A stretch of 64,000 bases of DNA from Sipunculus nudus. Taxonomy: Eukaryota; Annelida; Sipuncula; Golfingiida; Sipunculidae. Positions within the stretch are counted from its first letter, which is position 1; the number at the start of each line of letters is the position of its first letter. The notes beneath the pieces were generated by a model. The model had not been told where the DNA came from. It worked only from the letters and a program-made list of their open reading frames with translations, and did no database searches. The stretch lies in the NCBI GenBank assembly GCA_026874595.1, contig CM049312.1, forward strand, positions 75,501,429 through 75,565,428, given 5' to 3'. This document shows, piece after piece, positions 12,115 through 24,826 of the stretch. The position numbers and the translations under genes are program-made.

Positions 12115-13740
12115 TTACTGTTTCACATGATCAAAATGAAATGATAGATCAGAATCTCTAACTAAAATTAGAAATTTATTGGCATCAGAGATGCCATAGT
12201 ATTCCCACTTCTTTAGAAGCATATACGGACACTTGACAAGGCCAAGGCCACCTGGGGCAAGGTCACAGCTGTTTGAAGTTGTCCGACATCTTGGTGGAGA
12301 CAATTCACGTAATAAAATTTGAACAAAAGAAAAACAGTTATTCAAAAGTTATGGGGTTCACAAAAATCCTACGTTTCTTCAGGTTTGACCTTGAAAACTT
12401 AGGTCAAGGTCACTAGTCTTGAAAAAAAATCTGAGCTAGAAATAGAAATATTTTTTTGTGTCAAATTTGAAGGAAACATATTCAGTACTTCAAAAATATG
12501 GGGTTAACAAAATCCTATATACTAGTATTCACAGATTTGACCTTGATGATCAAGCTCAAGGTCACCAGTCTTCAAACATGTCTGAGATCTTGGTGGAAAC
12601 AATTTGTGTATCAAATTTGAGGAAAAGAAATGCCATACATCAAAAGTTGTTGGGTTAAAAAAAATCCTATTTCCGCAGAAATGACCATGGGAGGCTGGGT
12701 CAGGGTCACCAGTCTTCAAACATGTCTGAGTTCTTGTTGGAAACAATCTATGTGTAACATTTGAAGAAAAAAGATAGGGTACTTAAAAAATTATGGGGTT
12801 CACAAAAATTCCATATATCTGCAGACTTGACCTTGAACATGTGTTCAAACATTTTCGACAACTTATCATCTGACATCTTTCCTTTGGATTTTCAGAAAGA
12901 CACATCTATCCACTTATCCACAATTGTTTTTCACCAAATACGGAAATATTCTTGGTCAAGACCACACTCAAGGTAAAGGTCATGACCCCAATTTAAAAAA
13001 AGTCCATCCTATTACTCATACCTATGCACGTGCATAATATGAAAGAAATATGTCCATTAGTTTTTTACTTATAATGCTCACAAAACTGTCAAGTGGCAAT
13101 GATTGCATGGGGTATTTAAAGACACGAAAACAAGAAAAGGATACCAGTTGGCACCACCAGTCTCGCGAACAAGGCGAGGCTGTCCAAGATCTTTCGCCAT
13201 CTTGATTTTTGGACCAATTCATGCAATCTCTCTTGAGATATTTAAAGGTGCCCAATCACCTTCCTTTTGCAAAAGAATTCATGGGATTTCTGGCTTCCTC
13301 TGTGTATATATCAATGATCTAAAGGTAATATGAAAGAAATCTGTCCAATAGTTTTTGACTTATAAAGCTCACAGTACTGTAAAGTGGCAATGATGGGGGT
13401 ATTAAAAGACGCTAAAACAAGACAAAAAAAAGGTGGCGCCACCAGTCTCGCGTAACAACAAGGCTATCCAAGATATTCGGATAACTAGATTTTTGGAGGA
13501 AACCATGCAATCTCTCTTGAGATATTTTAGATTTTGTGTGATTTTCATTAAAAATGGACATAATCAAGGTCCAGGTCACTCTCATTGTAAAAGGTCATGA
13601 CTCCATTTTAAATGACTTCGTCATCTCACCCATTCATACCTATGCACATGTCGAGTTTGGTAAAGATACGCGATTTTTTTTAGTTATTGCACAGAGAAGA
13701 TTTATCTGCGGCGGCGGAGGCGGCGGCAGGACCGTGCTAA
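12115..13740. repeat. Diverged tandem repeats with GACCTTGA / TCAAGGTCA motifs, ending in GGCGGC
   Basis: Units of about 150-170 bases share YCAAGGTCACCAGTCTTCAAACATGTCTGAG (about 12395, 12550, 12695). They are followed by two longer units (13040-13325, 13330-13560) with AAAGTGGCAATGAT and GGTGGCGCCACCAGTCTCGC-type blocks. Terminates in GCGGCGGCGGAGGCGGCGGC (13708). A diverged relative is at 31500-32060. Likely non-autonomous element; small open frames in it are chance. Confidence 0.65.
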
Positions 13741-14687
13741 AACCATAGCAGCCAGAGGATACAATAAAAAGAGGCCAAAGAAACAATGAATGGCTGGAGA
13801 TACAGATATTTTACATTAAATGGGTAAGCTATGAAATGATTTGATCCGGTTAGGCATGAAAATACTACTCAGTATAAGTATTATAATTAGACCAATAGGT
13901 CCTACCTTGAGTGATTTTGAAATCCTCTTGGAATTAATATTCGTCCATATTATGACCAGCTATAGTATATCTCCGTGCTAGGACAACGACATTGTTTTAT
14001 AAGAAAAGTAAAGTTAAAAAATCTTTGAGTGAAGAATAAACACATCAACACAACAGAATACATGTGAATGTCCAATCTAGAGAGTGAACCCCCGTCTTCA
14101 TGGTGCGCATTAAATTCATTTCCTTCCCCTCGCGGGATTTAGCTGTCAGTCACATGAAGCGTGGAAGAAATACTTCTATATATGCAGTCAGAAATTCAAC
14201 AAACAAATACCCGAATGTAGAGTTATTACAGTTATGTTTTATATGCCTGCATGGTGGGTACTGTTAGAAGTTCAACAAACATATTTAAAACTATTAGTAA
14301 AGTTATGTCTAAGTGACACGACATACTTGTATAAGCGGTGATGCCTTGTCAAAAATGACGAAAATATTTGTTTAATCATCGAGATTTTCAAAGCAGTTTT
14401 TTTTATATATGGTATGTGGTGCCACTCTGACCTGTCGCTAGACTTTCTTCTTTAAGGGGGGGGGGGGGGGAAGTAAAACACTACAGTGGTGTAGGAAGAA
14501 TGCAGAGGACAGAGGGGGCTACTGCCTCCACATACATGCATGGATCGCACAGATATCATTCTCCCTCCCCCCCAATAGTTTATCAAATAATTTATCCAGA
14601 CTATCAGGTTATTATATCTGATCGAAGGCAGACTGTTGCAGCTGTGCTTTCAATTATACTTATAATGAAACACAGTCTTATTATTTG

Positions 14688-14808
14688 TTTTAAAACACAA
14701 ATATATACAATATTATTCTAAATTATCCTATAGTTAAAAATATGAATTGTTCAAAACGTAAGGTCCCCCCCCCCCGAAACATGATCCTATACATTTGTAC
14801 GCTCTAAG
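14688..14808. repeat. Dispersed repeat pair with 5606-5745
   Basis: Second copy of the block described at 5606: same order of boxes and same orientation, followed by another C-run at 14822-14830. Confidence 0.55.
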
Positions 14809-15014
14809 TGATGTAAGCGCACCCCCCCCCATAAAAAATGAAAATGACAGGGTCACCTCTGGGCTTGGTGTCATACATTTACGAAAATGCATATGAAATA
14901 TTTATATACTACAAAAATATTTCGTAATGACGAATAAATTTTCGGATGCCCATTCAAGATTTCTGAAAAATCATTTTTTTAATGGCGTTGAAAAAAAAAC
15001 GGCGTTTTTATATA

Positions 15015-15017
15015 AAC

Positions 15018-15099
<82 letters not shown>
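15015..15099. repeat. (TA)n microsatellite
   Basis: Longest clean TA run on the left side, about 70 uninterrupted bases from 15029. Confidence 0.97.
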
Positions 15100-15101
<2 letters not shown>

Positions 15102-15119
15102 TAACAACATTAAGTTAAA

Positions 15120-18100
15120 CAATGTGTTCATATAAAGAAAATCACGATAATTTACTGTTCTTGACATATGGACGGTGTGAACAACACATTTAACGGGTGA
15201 TTTGTTAACTTTAATAAATCTGTGCCCACAAAAGATCGACCTATCAACCACACATTGTTAACGCTTAACCTGGGGGACCACACCCACATTATATGCACAT
15301 GGTAGTGGAAATAATTCAAACAGCCCAAAGCAGAGTGGGAAAAAATGTTTTCACGGACCAATTGACATATATATGACCCGCAACTAGCGATTTGTGGACG
15401 CTGGGCCCGAGGATGTGATCGTATAAATTAAGATACTTTTGTAACTTGCAGATTTATTGGGTGGTCGCTTAGAGAAGTTGCGACAGCCAGTGAATTGCTC
15501 ACGGCGATAGGCACCCCCCAACAAGTTCACACCGTGGGCAAGGCAAGACATCTGCCGTGCCGAATCGATCCTATCTTGTGTTCCGGTTTACACAGCTAAT
15601 TATGCAAAATAATGGGCCGTTTATTTGGGCTTATTCTCTCGCTTGTCAAACCGTTACCAATGCTGTCACCATCCACGGACGTTTCAGACCACCATGTTGA
15701 CGTCCACATACCCTTTTGTCGCCTTGTTCAGGATGTCAGGATGTTATGGGGGAGACATGTGAATGTCTTTTTTTGGTCTAGATTTTATCTATCTATATAC
15801 TATCTCCCTATGTCAACTCTGTCATAAAATTACGTACTGTTAAAGGCAGCCGTTACATATACAGAAACTTGTGAAGTGGCACTTTGTGGAATGTATTGGC
15901 CCTGATGTAATACGTAACATTTCATAAAAGTGACGGAGAAAAATTGTCAATTTCATGTCTGCACAGTTGTTAATTTCTTATCTCCACATCTGTCAATTTC
16001 ATGTCTCCACATCCGGTTTTTTTTCTAACTCTTCCAGTTAGGCCTACGTGTTCATTAGAACGCTTGCCGCAGTTTGAATTTAATGTAGGGAGTGCAACAA
16101 ATATTTTAAAAAGAATACATGAGTAATGTCCACATATGCAACTTTATGTATACACGTGTTTGCAATTAAATATATGTTACATATGATATTCATATAAGGT
16201 CGGTCCATTGCATAAAGATGTCACAGTATATTCAAAGACGATAAAGCAGTTGTGGGAAATATCTGGCAGGGTAAAATATCGTGATTTGGCATAAAGTTTT
16301 AAGTTATTTTTTGATATTTTAACTTATTTTATAATCCTTTCATAACAATCGTTTGAATAAACTCTCCTAACTTATACCAGTATATCCACTGATGATAACT
16401 TTTAGCACCACATGTCAATTGATAAGGGTGACAAGACAAGACCTATTTAAAAAGTGGTTTAGCAAAACATCAAAAACCTGTGATTTATATCAGACCCATT
16501 TTTGCAATATTTAATATATTTCTTTTCACACAGAGAGCCATATAGGATTTTCATCGGACGCGCGGATAGCAATGTGACAGAATTACTGTCTCGCAGGTAA
16601 GTATTGCTTCACTGACCTGTCCAGTGCTTACAGTAATCGTAACCAGTGTCTATAGTGTTTACACAAACCTGATGAATGTATGGTTCCTGTACGCATGGAG
16701 TTACAATTCTTTATAAATCCGTGCTGTACCCAGTCCCTGGAACAAGGGTTCTGCATGCACGCGGTCACGCTGCCATCCGCGTCCCATTAAACACTTATAC
16801 ATGTGTGAAAGAGCCAGTACATAAAACAATATAAGGTATTTTACATTGATTCATCATAGATATAACAAAATGTGATATTTTTTTGTCAATATTACTGACC
16901 CGAAGTTTAAGTGTCAGTCATCGGTCGCCCGACAGGTGTCGTCCGTGTGATGGAAAGTTTCTTTTGAAATAATGGGTAATATTAGTATACTATAATAATA
17001 AGAAGAAGAAGATTAGGAATAAGAATAATTATAAGAATAAGAATAACATAACAATAATATTATAATTATTATTATCATTATAATTAGTAGTAGTAGTAGA
17101 AGTAGATAGTCGTAGGGTGAATCCGCTGTAGTAGTAGTAGAAGTATAGTAGAAGTGGTGGTTGAAGTAGTATTATCAGTATTGTAATAGTATTATAATAA
17201 ATTAAACTTTATGGCGGCGTCAAGCGTTTTGTACTTAAATGCCGGAGATATCGGGGATATAAAATGTATACGAAGAACAACTAATCATAAACGCAACACA
17301 GACTAAAAGAGCCACGCGTGACATGCATGAAAACAGTTATATTCCGTATACAATGGACTCAATACGGCGATACCAAGGGTTAAAGTAATGGCTTTTGACA
17401 TGTACAAATTTGACAAATTTATTAGAACGCCTCTACAAACTCTGGACAACACATTTTGACAGATCACCCAAGCCAAACCGTCAGTTCAAAGACAACCATG
17501 ACAAGCCCCAGGTTGCAGAGCTATACACGGCGCGGAGTTCAAGGGGCAAGCGCCCGGAACGTTTAATTTGAGAAAACAGACGCCAGCTAAGTCATACATT
17601 ATATGATAAATAATAAGATAGCAATAATTAATGTCTCATGCACATAGTTTAAGACCGCCCGTGGCAGAGTTGAGGAAACAGACACGAGAACACAGAGAGG
17701 TCCAATGCGGTATATAGGATAACATGGAAAGCAGGCTCTGATTATTAATGTCATGTTTGGTGTGTTTCGTCACCTTTAGCGTGTGGACCATATTAAATAC
17801 CTGTTTGTCTTGTCCGGGGCGGCAGATTTAACGCCTAGACCTGTTGCGTTCCGGGCAACACATATAAGTGAACCAATTTAAAATTGATCACCCTTAGATA
17901 TCATCCCTATTTATCTAGCACTGATGAGGCCTTCAACATGACTCCGTGTTATAATACATGCGGGGTTGTGTTAACAGTTATTAACTTTTCTACATGCAAC
18001 CCGTAGAAGTTATATATAGGAGATTTTTAAATGATTGCACCAAACTTTTCCAATTGCTTTTTCAAGGTATGTACAAGTTTTTTAATGAATGACATACATT

Positions 18101-18180
18101 TGGATGTTCAGCCTTTTTACAATACTTCCTTTATCGCCCTTCTGCCGTCCGATCATCCAACATACCTATATATTTATCTT
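15120..18180. other. No gene seen; some complex unique-looking sequence
   Basis: 15120-15830, 16500-16960 and 17200-17960 are less AT-rich and look unique, but no frame is long enough or protein-like enough to call. Could contain regulatory sequence. Confidence 0.45.
16983..17200. repeat. Trinucleotide-rich simple repeat (AAT, AAG, AGT)
   Basis: Runs of AATAATAAGAAGAAG, AATAAGAATAA and AGTAGTAGTAGTAGAAG. Low-complexity only. Confidence 0.85.
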
Positions 18181-18266
18181 TTTTTATATTAATATCCTGG
18201 TACACAATATTTTCTGCATGGCAAAATAAGATGAATGTACATGTATACATTTAAGCCTGTAGTGTC

Positions 18267-18494
18267 AGAGGCGGATCCACGATATGGGAAAATGAGGGGT
18301 CCATCCAAAGAGGACAAATGAAGAAACCTTAAAAGAGGTCCCCAGGCCCGGAAAAGGCGGGGGGGGGGGGGGGCAGCCCACAAAAAATGACCCGAAAGCC
18401 TTAAAAAAAGGTTGCGGTGGCTAAAAAAAGTGGGGGGGGGGGGGGTAGTCCGGACCCCCTGTGTCCCCGCCCCCCCCCCCTTGATCCGCTTGTA
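18267..18494. mobile_element. Decayed hAT-like MITE (GAGGCGGATCCACG end)
   Basis: Left end CAGAGGCGGATCCACG and right end CCTTGATCCGCTTGT are imperfect inverted copies of the CAGKGGCGGATCCAG-type terminus. The interior is dominated by G and C runs (18358-18373, 18431-18445, 18471-18480). Related fragments: 1960-2105 (ending GGATACGCCCCTG) and 21110-21195 (ending GGATCCACCCCTG). Confidence 0.5.
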
Positions 18495-19649
18495 TGTTCT
18501 ATTATTGGATGTCTATTATTGGAAACCCAATGAAATCCATGCAAATTTCTCAGATACCGTATTTGTTCTATTGCATTTGCGGGGTATGGGTATATGGTTT
18601 CTTTCTATGGCTATGGAATGCATCCCTTTATTGCATTTTTTGTAAACTGGTATTCCAATATATGAAAATATTTCTTATTTTCAAGGAGGAGGAGACCTTG
18701 ATGTAACGGACTTAAGTCGCAGTATGGACCTCATTGCAGTCATGCTTTGTACACACCAGAGTACATGCAACAGGTATATCAACAGGTTAATTGACTTAAT
18801 TCGTGACTTATATATTTATTATTTAGCCATTTATAATGGTTCTACTCAAGGTTTATCTTAAGGATATTTTCAAAAAGAAGGCAAATACAAGCACTCGTAA
18901 GGCCACGATAATACAAGGATTTCAAGCACGTAGGAATTTATATTCTATAAAAAAGCCTTGAATTTTGGCCTCTTGCGGAAAATTTCTGACTTTAACTCTG
19001 ACAAACCTATTTTTTTTCCTGAGAATTCAACTTCATACTACCAAATCTGTGGAAGCTAATGATTGCAAGAAGAATTGATAGTTTGCCCAAACGGAAGACT
19101 GGTGGTGCCACCTATATATGATACTTTTTCTTTATTTGCGACGTTTTACGGTTTGATACTTCATCACTGCCACTTGAGATCCGTATAATTCATGAACCAT
19201 ATAAGACATTGCTTTCATATTGTGCACACGCTTAGAAATAGATCTTAGGATGAAGCCTATTTAAAATGGTTTCATGACCTTAACTTAGATAGTGGGCTTG
19301 ACCAAATTGGCAAAATCACATATTTATTGAACGTGTTCTTTCCCTCTTCAAATCTAAATCTATCATAAATTAAAATCTCAAAGGAGTTCGAATACTTTTT
19401 ACTTTAAGCTTCGAGTCAAGTATATAGAAATATAGGATTTTTTAATCACACAGCTTTAGAAGTACTTAATATTCTTTCCTTAAAATTGTCTACATCATTA
19501 GTGTTTCTACACCATGCAGTAAAGCTCGAAAAGTGATGAGATTACACTTTATCTTAAAGGTCAAGTTTGTGGGAATATAGGGTATACGCGAACCTTTGAA
19601 TTTTGATATACTGCATATGTTTTTGTATACAACAGTTGTTTATACCAAG

Positions 19650-20090
19650 TACATTGCAAAATATGGGCGGGAAGGCGTTAAAATACTCCATTAATTCTCC
19701 AGGTCTATGCCAATTTTGCGAGATTCTCTTAGAAATAATCTATTCAACCGAGGCCAGGTGCCGCTGTTCAGGCCGTCCTTATGTGCTAGAAAAACAGCCC
19801 CTCTTTAGGCCAAACATTCTTAGATGCTCTTAAATTCCATAATGAAATATATTACCCGACGTTTTCGACGTTAAATTTGATCCAAAAAATTAGTCTTTAT
19901 ACGTGGAAGGATCGTTACACTCGTGCGCGAGAGGAGAATACCTGCTGGGAAAAGTTGGTACAGTTTCACAGATAATTGCATATTTCTTTGATAATTGCAT
20001 ATATTTGTCTGAACCGATTAATAATCGATCATCAGTTGGTTTGCTCAAACCGATGGTCGATTATAAAAAAGGAATCGACTCCCAACACTA
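19650..20090. mobile_element. Truncated hAT-like MITE, reverse of the one at 41051
   Basis: Right end GGAATCGACTCCCAACACTA matches, in reverse complement, the 5' end of the element at 41051. The segments TACATTGCAAAATATG, GGTCTATGCCAATTTTG and the AATAATCGATCATCAG/AACCGATGGTCGATTATAA palindrome also match. The left TIR is missing. Confidence 0.6.
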
Positions 20091-21084
20091 ATACCAAGGC
20101 CTCAGACATGTATAAAGACTTGTAACATTGACGATTATTATTAAGGTTAAATCACCCGAAATACAAGATTATTGGGAACTTAAAACTGATGTATGTCTTC
20201 CTCCAATATGACAACACTATTGTTTCAGCCATGTTTGTAGAGGAGTTTGAAGATCTTCAAATTCAAGTCGGCTGAAAGCAGGATTATTGTGAACCTCCCA
20301 TTTTTTTAACTTCTTCATATTTTTATTTTTAGCGAACCTATGAGCTTATGCGTCCATCGTCCTTCATCCGTACGTTACCCTTACTATCTCAGGAATGAAA
20401 GAAGCTTGCATCAAATTTTGTGTAAAATCTGGTTACAAGACTCACATTATTATGGGATTGACAGTTTGGTGATGTCACCTGCATCGATTAAAATAATTGA
20501 GCAAAATTGTTAAATATTTCACACAAAAAATTGATCCCAGAGAATAAAGACCTTTCCTAAGTTTTTTTCCAATAGTCCCGGTTCGGTGGTTCAGTAGTTC
20601 CGGTTCTTGGCTAGGTTACGCGAACCTGAACTCATTTGGCCAAGTAAGTCTACTAGGATTACTATCTTAGGAATGACAGCAGCTAGCATCACCAAATTTT
20701 ATACATGTACACATAAGACATATCTGAAACTGAGGTTTCGGTGGCGCCACCTGCATCGACCTATTTTTACGAGGGGTAACTAGTAATTTTGACCCTATTT
20801 TTTTCAACCTATTATTTAAAGATCTCCAACGAAATCATGAGCAATATTTTAAATATTTCCCAGGAATATCACAGGAAAGAACTTTATAATTTGGACAAGT
20901 AAGCCGGTATCAGACTGCAGGCTACAGTAGTCTTCTGCAAAACTAAATCTTTAATATTGCACGAAAAATATTCTTCGGCGGTTCTTGTTCAAGTTTGCTT
21001 AATTGTTTCTGCTTCCTCCGTTTTTTAACTTAAGCAGGGGTTTTAAGCCAATTCATGTCATAAAAGCCCATTTCATCCCAGTGG

Positions 21085-21195
21085 CAACAAAAATATTCTT
21101 CTCGAAAAATCATGGATCCTCGTCTGAATCAGACCCCCCACCCCCCCCCCCCCCCCCACCCCCCACAAATCGAAATTTCTGGATCCACCCCTGTT
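21085..21195. mobile_element. Fragment with hAT-like GGATCCACCCCTG end
   Basis: Ends AAATTTCTGGATCCACCCCTG after a C-run of about 30 bases (21137-21167). The reverse complement CAGGGGTGGATCCAGAAATT is a classical hAT-type terminus. The partner end is not seen. Confidence 0.45.
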
Positions 21196-22571
21196 TGGTT
21201 ATATTATTCAAAATTTACCATGGCAGCCTTATCTCTGTCATTTCTTTTCCGTTGAAGTTAAAGGTCCATATTTATTCGCATCACACACAAAATATCTCCA
21301 GAATAATTCTTCTTCTAATTGACACTATTTGCCACATCCTTCATGGAAGACTGTTTTGCTGAATAAGGTGAAATTAAACTTTTTATCTTATAGTTTAGCT
21401 TGATTAAGCTATAAGATCTGACATGGCAAATTCGTCAACATTAGTTTCACCATATCAAGAGATATTTGAATTTCCTTTTTAATATCAACCTAAATGTTGG
21501 GAAATGAATTAATGAATTGTGACACACGTTGACTGCTAAAGCTAGAATATATGTAACAGGTAATAGATTGGAAGCTCTCTGTGGGCACATAAGCAGAGTT
21601 GTATAGATATTATGAATAATTACAGTCTATATCCAACTTATAAGTAATGCATTCCTTAGCCGTGTGTTAATATTGTCACTTTATTGATCAGAAAGTTTGA
21701 AAACATTTTTGCAAAAATTTGGTTAGTTTGTATAAATATATTTGGCATTATACCAGTGCTCTTTCAGGCTTGGCAACAGGCCAAGGTTTTGCCAGTATTT
21801 ATAATTTTTTTGGCATACTGCCAGAATTATTTCAGGTTTGCCTACAGACAAAGATTTTGTATTTATAAATAGCATTGGCAAAATGCAAGGATTGGAAGAG
21901 GGGCACATGCTTATATTAAGCTGCTGCTGCAATACTTGTTGGATATTGCATTTTCATGGTACGTTCACTATATTATTGTATCAGCCTGAAATTTTGCATA
22001 TCCATACCTTCTTGTACACGACTGGTGGCGCTACCTTTAATCATTTTTCCATAGGGTACATTTATGCACATATCTCAGGAGTGCTCTGAGGTATAGGCAT
22101 GAGATTTTAGATATCAATATACACATTTTGGATTACATTCTCATATACAAGACAGAAAGCGCCACCTACTATCGTTATTTTGCTTAGCATACATCCATGC
22201 ATACATTTCTGGAGTGACTTGACCTATCATCCTGAAAAGTTGCCTGTCCATACATCTTGGATAGCTTTCTCGTACACAAGACTGTAGGTGCCAACGAAAT
22301 GATTATATCCATCCAAACATATATTTTGTGTGAAAATCACACATCCCATTTCATTCATATTATTTACCAGTATCCACTAAAATAAACGTGAGGCGCCATC
22401 TATGTCGCATATCAATAGATTGAGGTCACAAGATAAGACATATTTAAAAGGTTGTGTAGCACTCAACGGGGACTACTTTTGCATCAGAAAGTATGAGAGC
22501 GCTCATGCCATTCCACGCCTCATGTAGTTAATGCCCTGTGATTTAGCGGATAAACGTAGTTTGAGATCGGG

Positions 22572-22760
22572 TTCAGCCCTTTGGATTGACTGGTCTCTGC
22601 TGCTGGGACCGGTGCCGCAGCGTGGCCCGCTCTGGGCTTTGGGGATGTAGGTGCCGTAGCTCTCCTCGATCAAGAGTGCGAGTAAAACGGTAGCGGTCTC
22701 TCGAGGCTTCCTGCTTGGCTTGGTGGCATCACGTCTATCGGCTCCACCTAAAGGGCTGAA
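22572..22760. mobile_element. Short GC-rich element with TTCAGCCCTTT / AAAGGGCTGAA ends
   Basis: Eleven-base inverted ends at 22572-22582 and 22750-22760 enclose about 190 bases much richer in GC than the surroundings. No open frame of note. Probably a MITE or a structured repeat. Confidence 0.45.
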
Positions 22761-22764
22761 GTCT

Positions 22765-24410
22765 TGACTACAGCAACCTGTAGCTGTTCGATAAAGCTAA
22801 AGCATCTTCGTTCAGAGGTAGTCAATGGTCATCTGCCCATATTCCAGTTTTACAACCAGTCAATCAAATTTTGTCAGTAACATGTAGGCTTATTACGAAA
22901 AATGATTAAACTGTATATATGAAAGTTAGGGATTTCATGGATATAGTAAAGATCTGACTTTTCTCTGAACCTATTTGCAAACAAACTGTTGCTGTATTTG
23001 CTCATCGCACTTGCTGAACAAGTAAGGCAACACCTCTGCATGTGTATTGATAAGAGGTGCGAGATCTCTTAGGTATTTGACAATGTTGAAAGCATGGTCA
23101 AGCACATATTCGAGCACTTGTTCCACCTGTACTTGAAAAATACTGTAATACTATTATATAACCAAAGTAGGATTCATGCCAGCTATATATTCCACTACAC
23201 AGGTTCGCATTCGGCCTATGGGCCTGGTTCCTTAAATTTGATACAGCAAGTATTTCAACATACTTTTCGGAGTTTGAGCGCCTGTGACATAAAAAGTCAT
23301 GTGCATGTCTACATGTAAGAGTTTAGACGCGGACGTTAACACGGATCAAACGGTGCACACAGAAATAAGTTAGCCATTTGGTCCATTTTTGCGATGGCGA
23401 GTGAAAATATGTTTCTGTCAACCGGGTCATGTTGCGGTTGGATATGTATAGTTTCTTGATCACATTGAATATGTTTACAGTAATAAAACATGGCTATGGA
23501 ATGCAAATTCTAAATACAGATAATCCTTATTCATGGATTAACTTTAAATAGATATATATGGCCACCATTATTCAATTTAAATATACAGTTCTGTAAATAT
23601 GTCCACAGAGAGCTTCTAATCTATTACCTGTTACATCTACTAGCTCTGTAAGTCAATTTGTCTCACTATTCCTTCATTTTAAAACATTTTCTTTATATTT
23701 TTATTTGTTGATATTAATCAGAATACAAATATCTCTTGAAATGGACATGATGTAATTAATGTTGATTTTTTTCCACGTAAGATGTCACAGCTTCATCAAG
23801 CTAAACTTTAAGGTGAGAAGTTCAACTTCCCCTTATTCAGCCGTGAGTCTTTAATACAGAATGTTGCAAAGAGTGTCAATTAGAAGAATAATTTTGGATG
23901 CCAATGAAATATTGTCTGTCTCTACATCATGTCTTTTGGCCCAGAGGATCATATGACCAAGGTATGTATGTGGTTAGAGACGTAAGTGTGATTGGTTGCC
24001 GACTGTGCTTCTGAATGACGCGACTTAACTGGACACTGCCAGAAAAAAAAAAAAAAAAACTGACGCCAACTGGTGCCGACTATGGTCGATTCATGTCGTT
24101 TTCACGCATACACGTTGCCAAGTGATTTAACAAAACAGGTTTGACCCGATGAGTCGCGTCGCAACGTGTATTCCGGGCTTTACGGTTGTTATGGTCAATG
24201 CAGCAATACAACTATACAAAGGTGGATCTAGTAATCGTTGCTGGGATGGGTCTGACGGAGACGATGATCCATTCTGCGTTCTGGGTCTAAATAAAGGAGA
24301 TTAACATATCAAATGCACACGAAAGGTAAGAAAATGAATAGATAGATTGTACATTTAATAATAAAAGCAGACCTGTGAGACATCGCCATGCAACATTGTG
24401 AGCCGTTTAA
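22765..24410. other. No gene seen
   Basis: Unique-looking AT-rich sequence with a poly-A at 24043-24059. A piece near 23600-23830 (TCTAATCTATTACCTGTTAC, ATCAAGCTAAACTTTAAGGTG) is partly complementary to 21370-21580, suggesting an inverted dispersed repeat pair. Confidence 0.45.
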
Positions 24411-24417
24411 AAAAGCC

Positions 24418-24826
24418 ATTTCATTACCTTTCTGGCTCAACAATGAGAAATAAGGAAGACTGGAGCTCAACAAATGGAAATGAGAAAGACTGGAGCTCAA
24501 CAATGGGAAATGAGGAAGACTGGGGCTCAACAATGGGAAATGAGGAAGACTGGAGCTCAACAATGGGAAATGAGGATGACTGGGGCTCAACAATGGGAAA
24601 TGAGGAAGACTGGGGCTCAACAATGGGAAATGAGGAAGACTGGGGCTCAACAATGGGAAATGAGGAAGACTGGAGCTCAACAATGGGAAATGAGGAAGAC
24701 TGGGGCTCAACAATGGGAAATGAGGAAGACTGGGGCTCAGCAATTAAAAATAAGAAAGACTGGGGTGAGCAACGGAAAACGAGGAAGACTGGGGCTCAAC
24801 AACGGGAAATAAGGAAAACTAGGTTT
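24418..24826. repeat. 30-bp minisatellite, left block
   Basis: About 13 units of roughly GACTGGGGCTCAACAATGGG plus AAATGAGGAA, exactly 30 bases, so two units fit each 60-base line. Nearly homogeneous in the centre. Because 30 is a multiple of 3, several frames stay open (for example NEEDWGSTMG repeats); this is not evidence of a gene. Right flank interrupted by copy 1 of the 2.6-kb element. Confidence 0.9.

Larger units (their letters stand above)
18840..22480. repeat. Dispersed diverged GGTGGCGCCACCTGCATCGA-type repeats
   Basis: Variants of GGTGGCGCCACCTGCATCGA occur at about 19103, 20473, 20740, 22025, 22155 and 22390. They are mixed with CTATCTCAGGAATGAAAG/ATCAAATTTT blocks. Between about 21900 and 22300 they form tandem units of roughly 115 bases around CATACATCTTGGATAGCTTT. 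Fragments of one or more non-autonomous elements. No coding signal in this stretch. Confidence 0.5.

Noticed and set aside
21003-21362. 119-codon plus-strand frame with a proline run
   Set aside because: The prolines come from an expanded C-tract in a hAT-like fragment; no family resemblance on either side.
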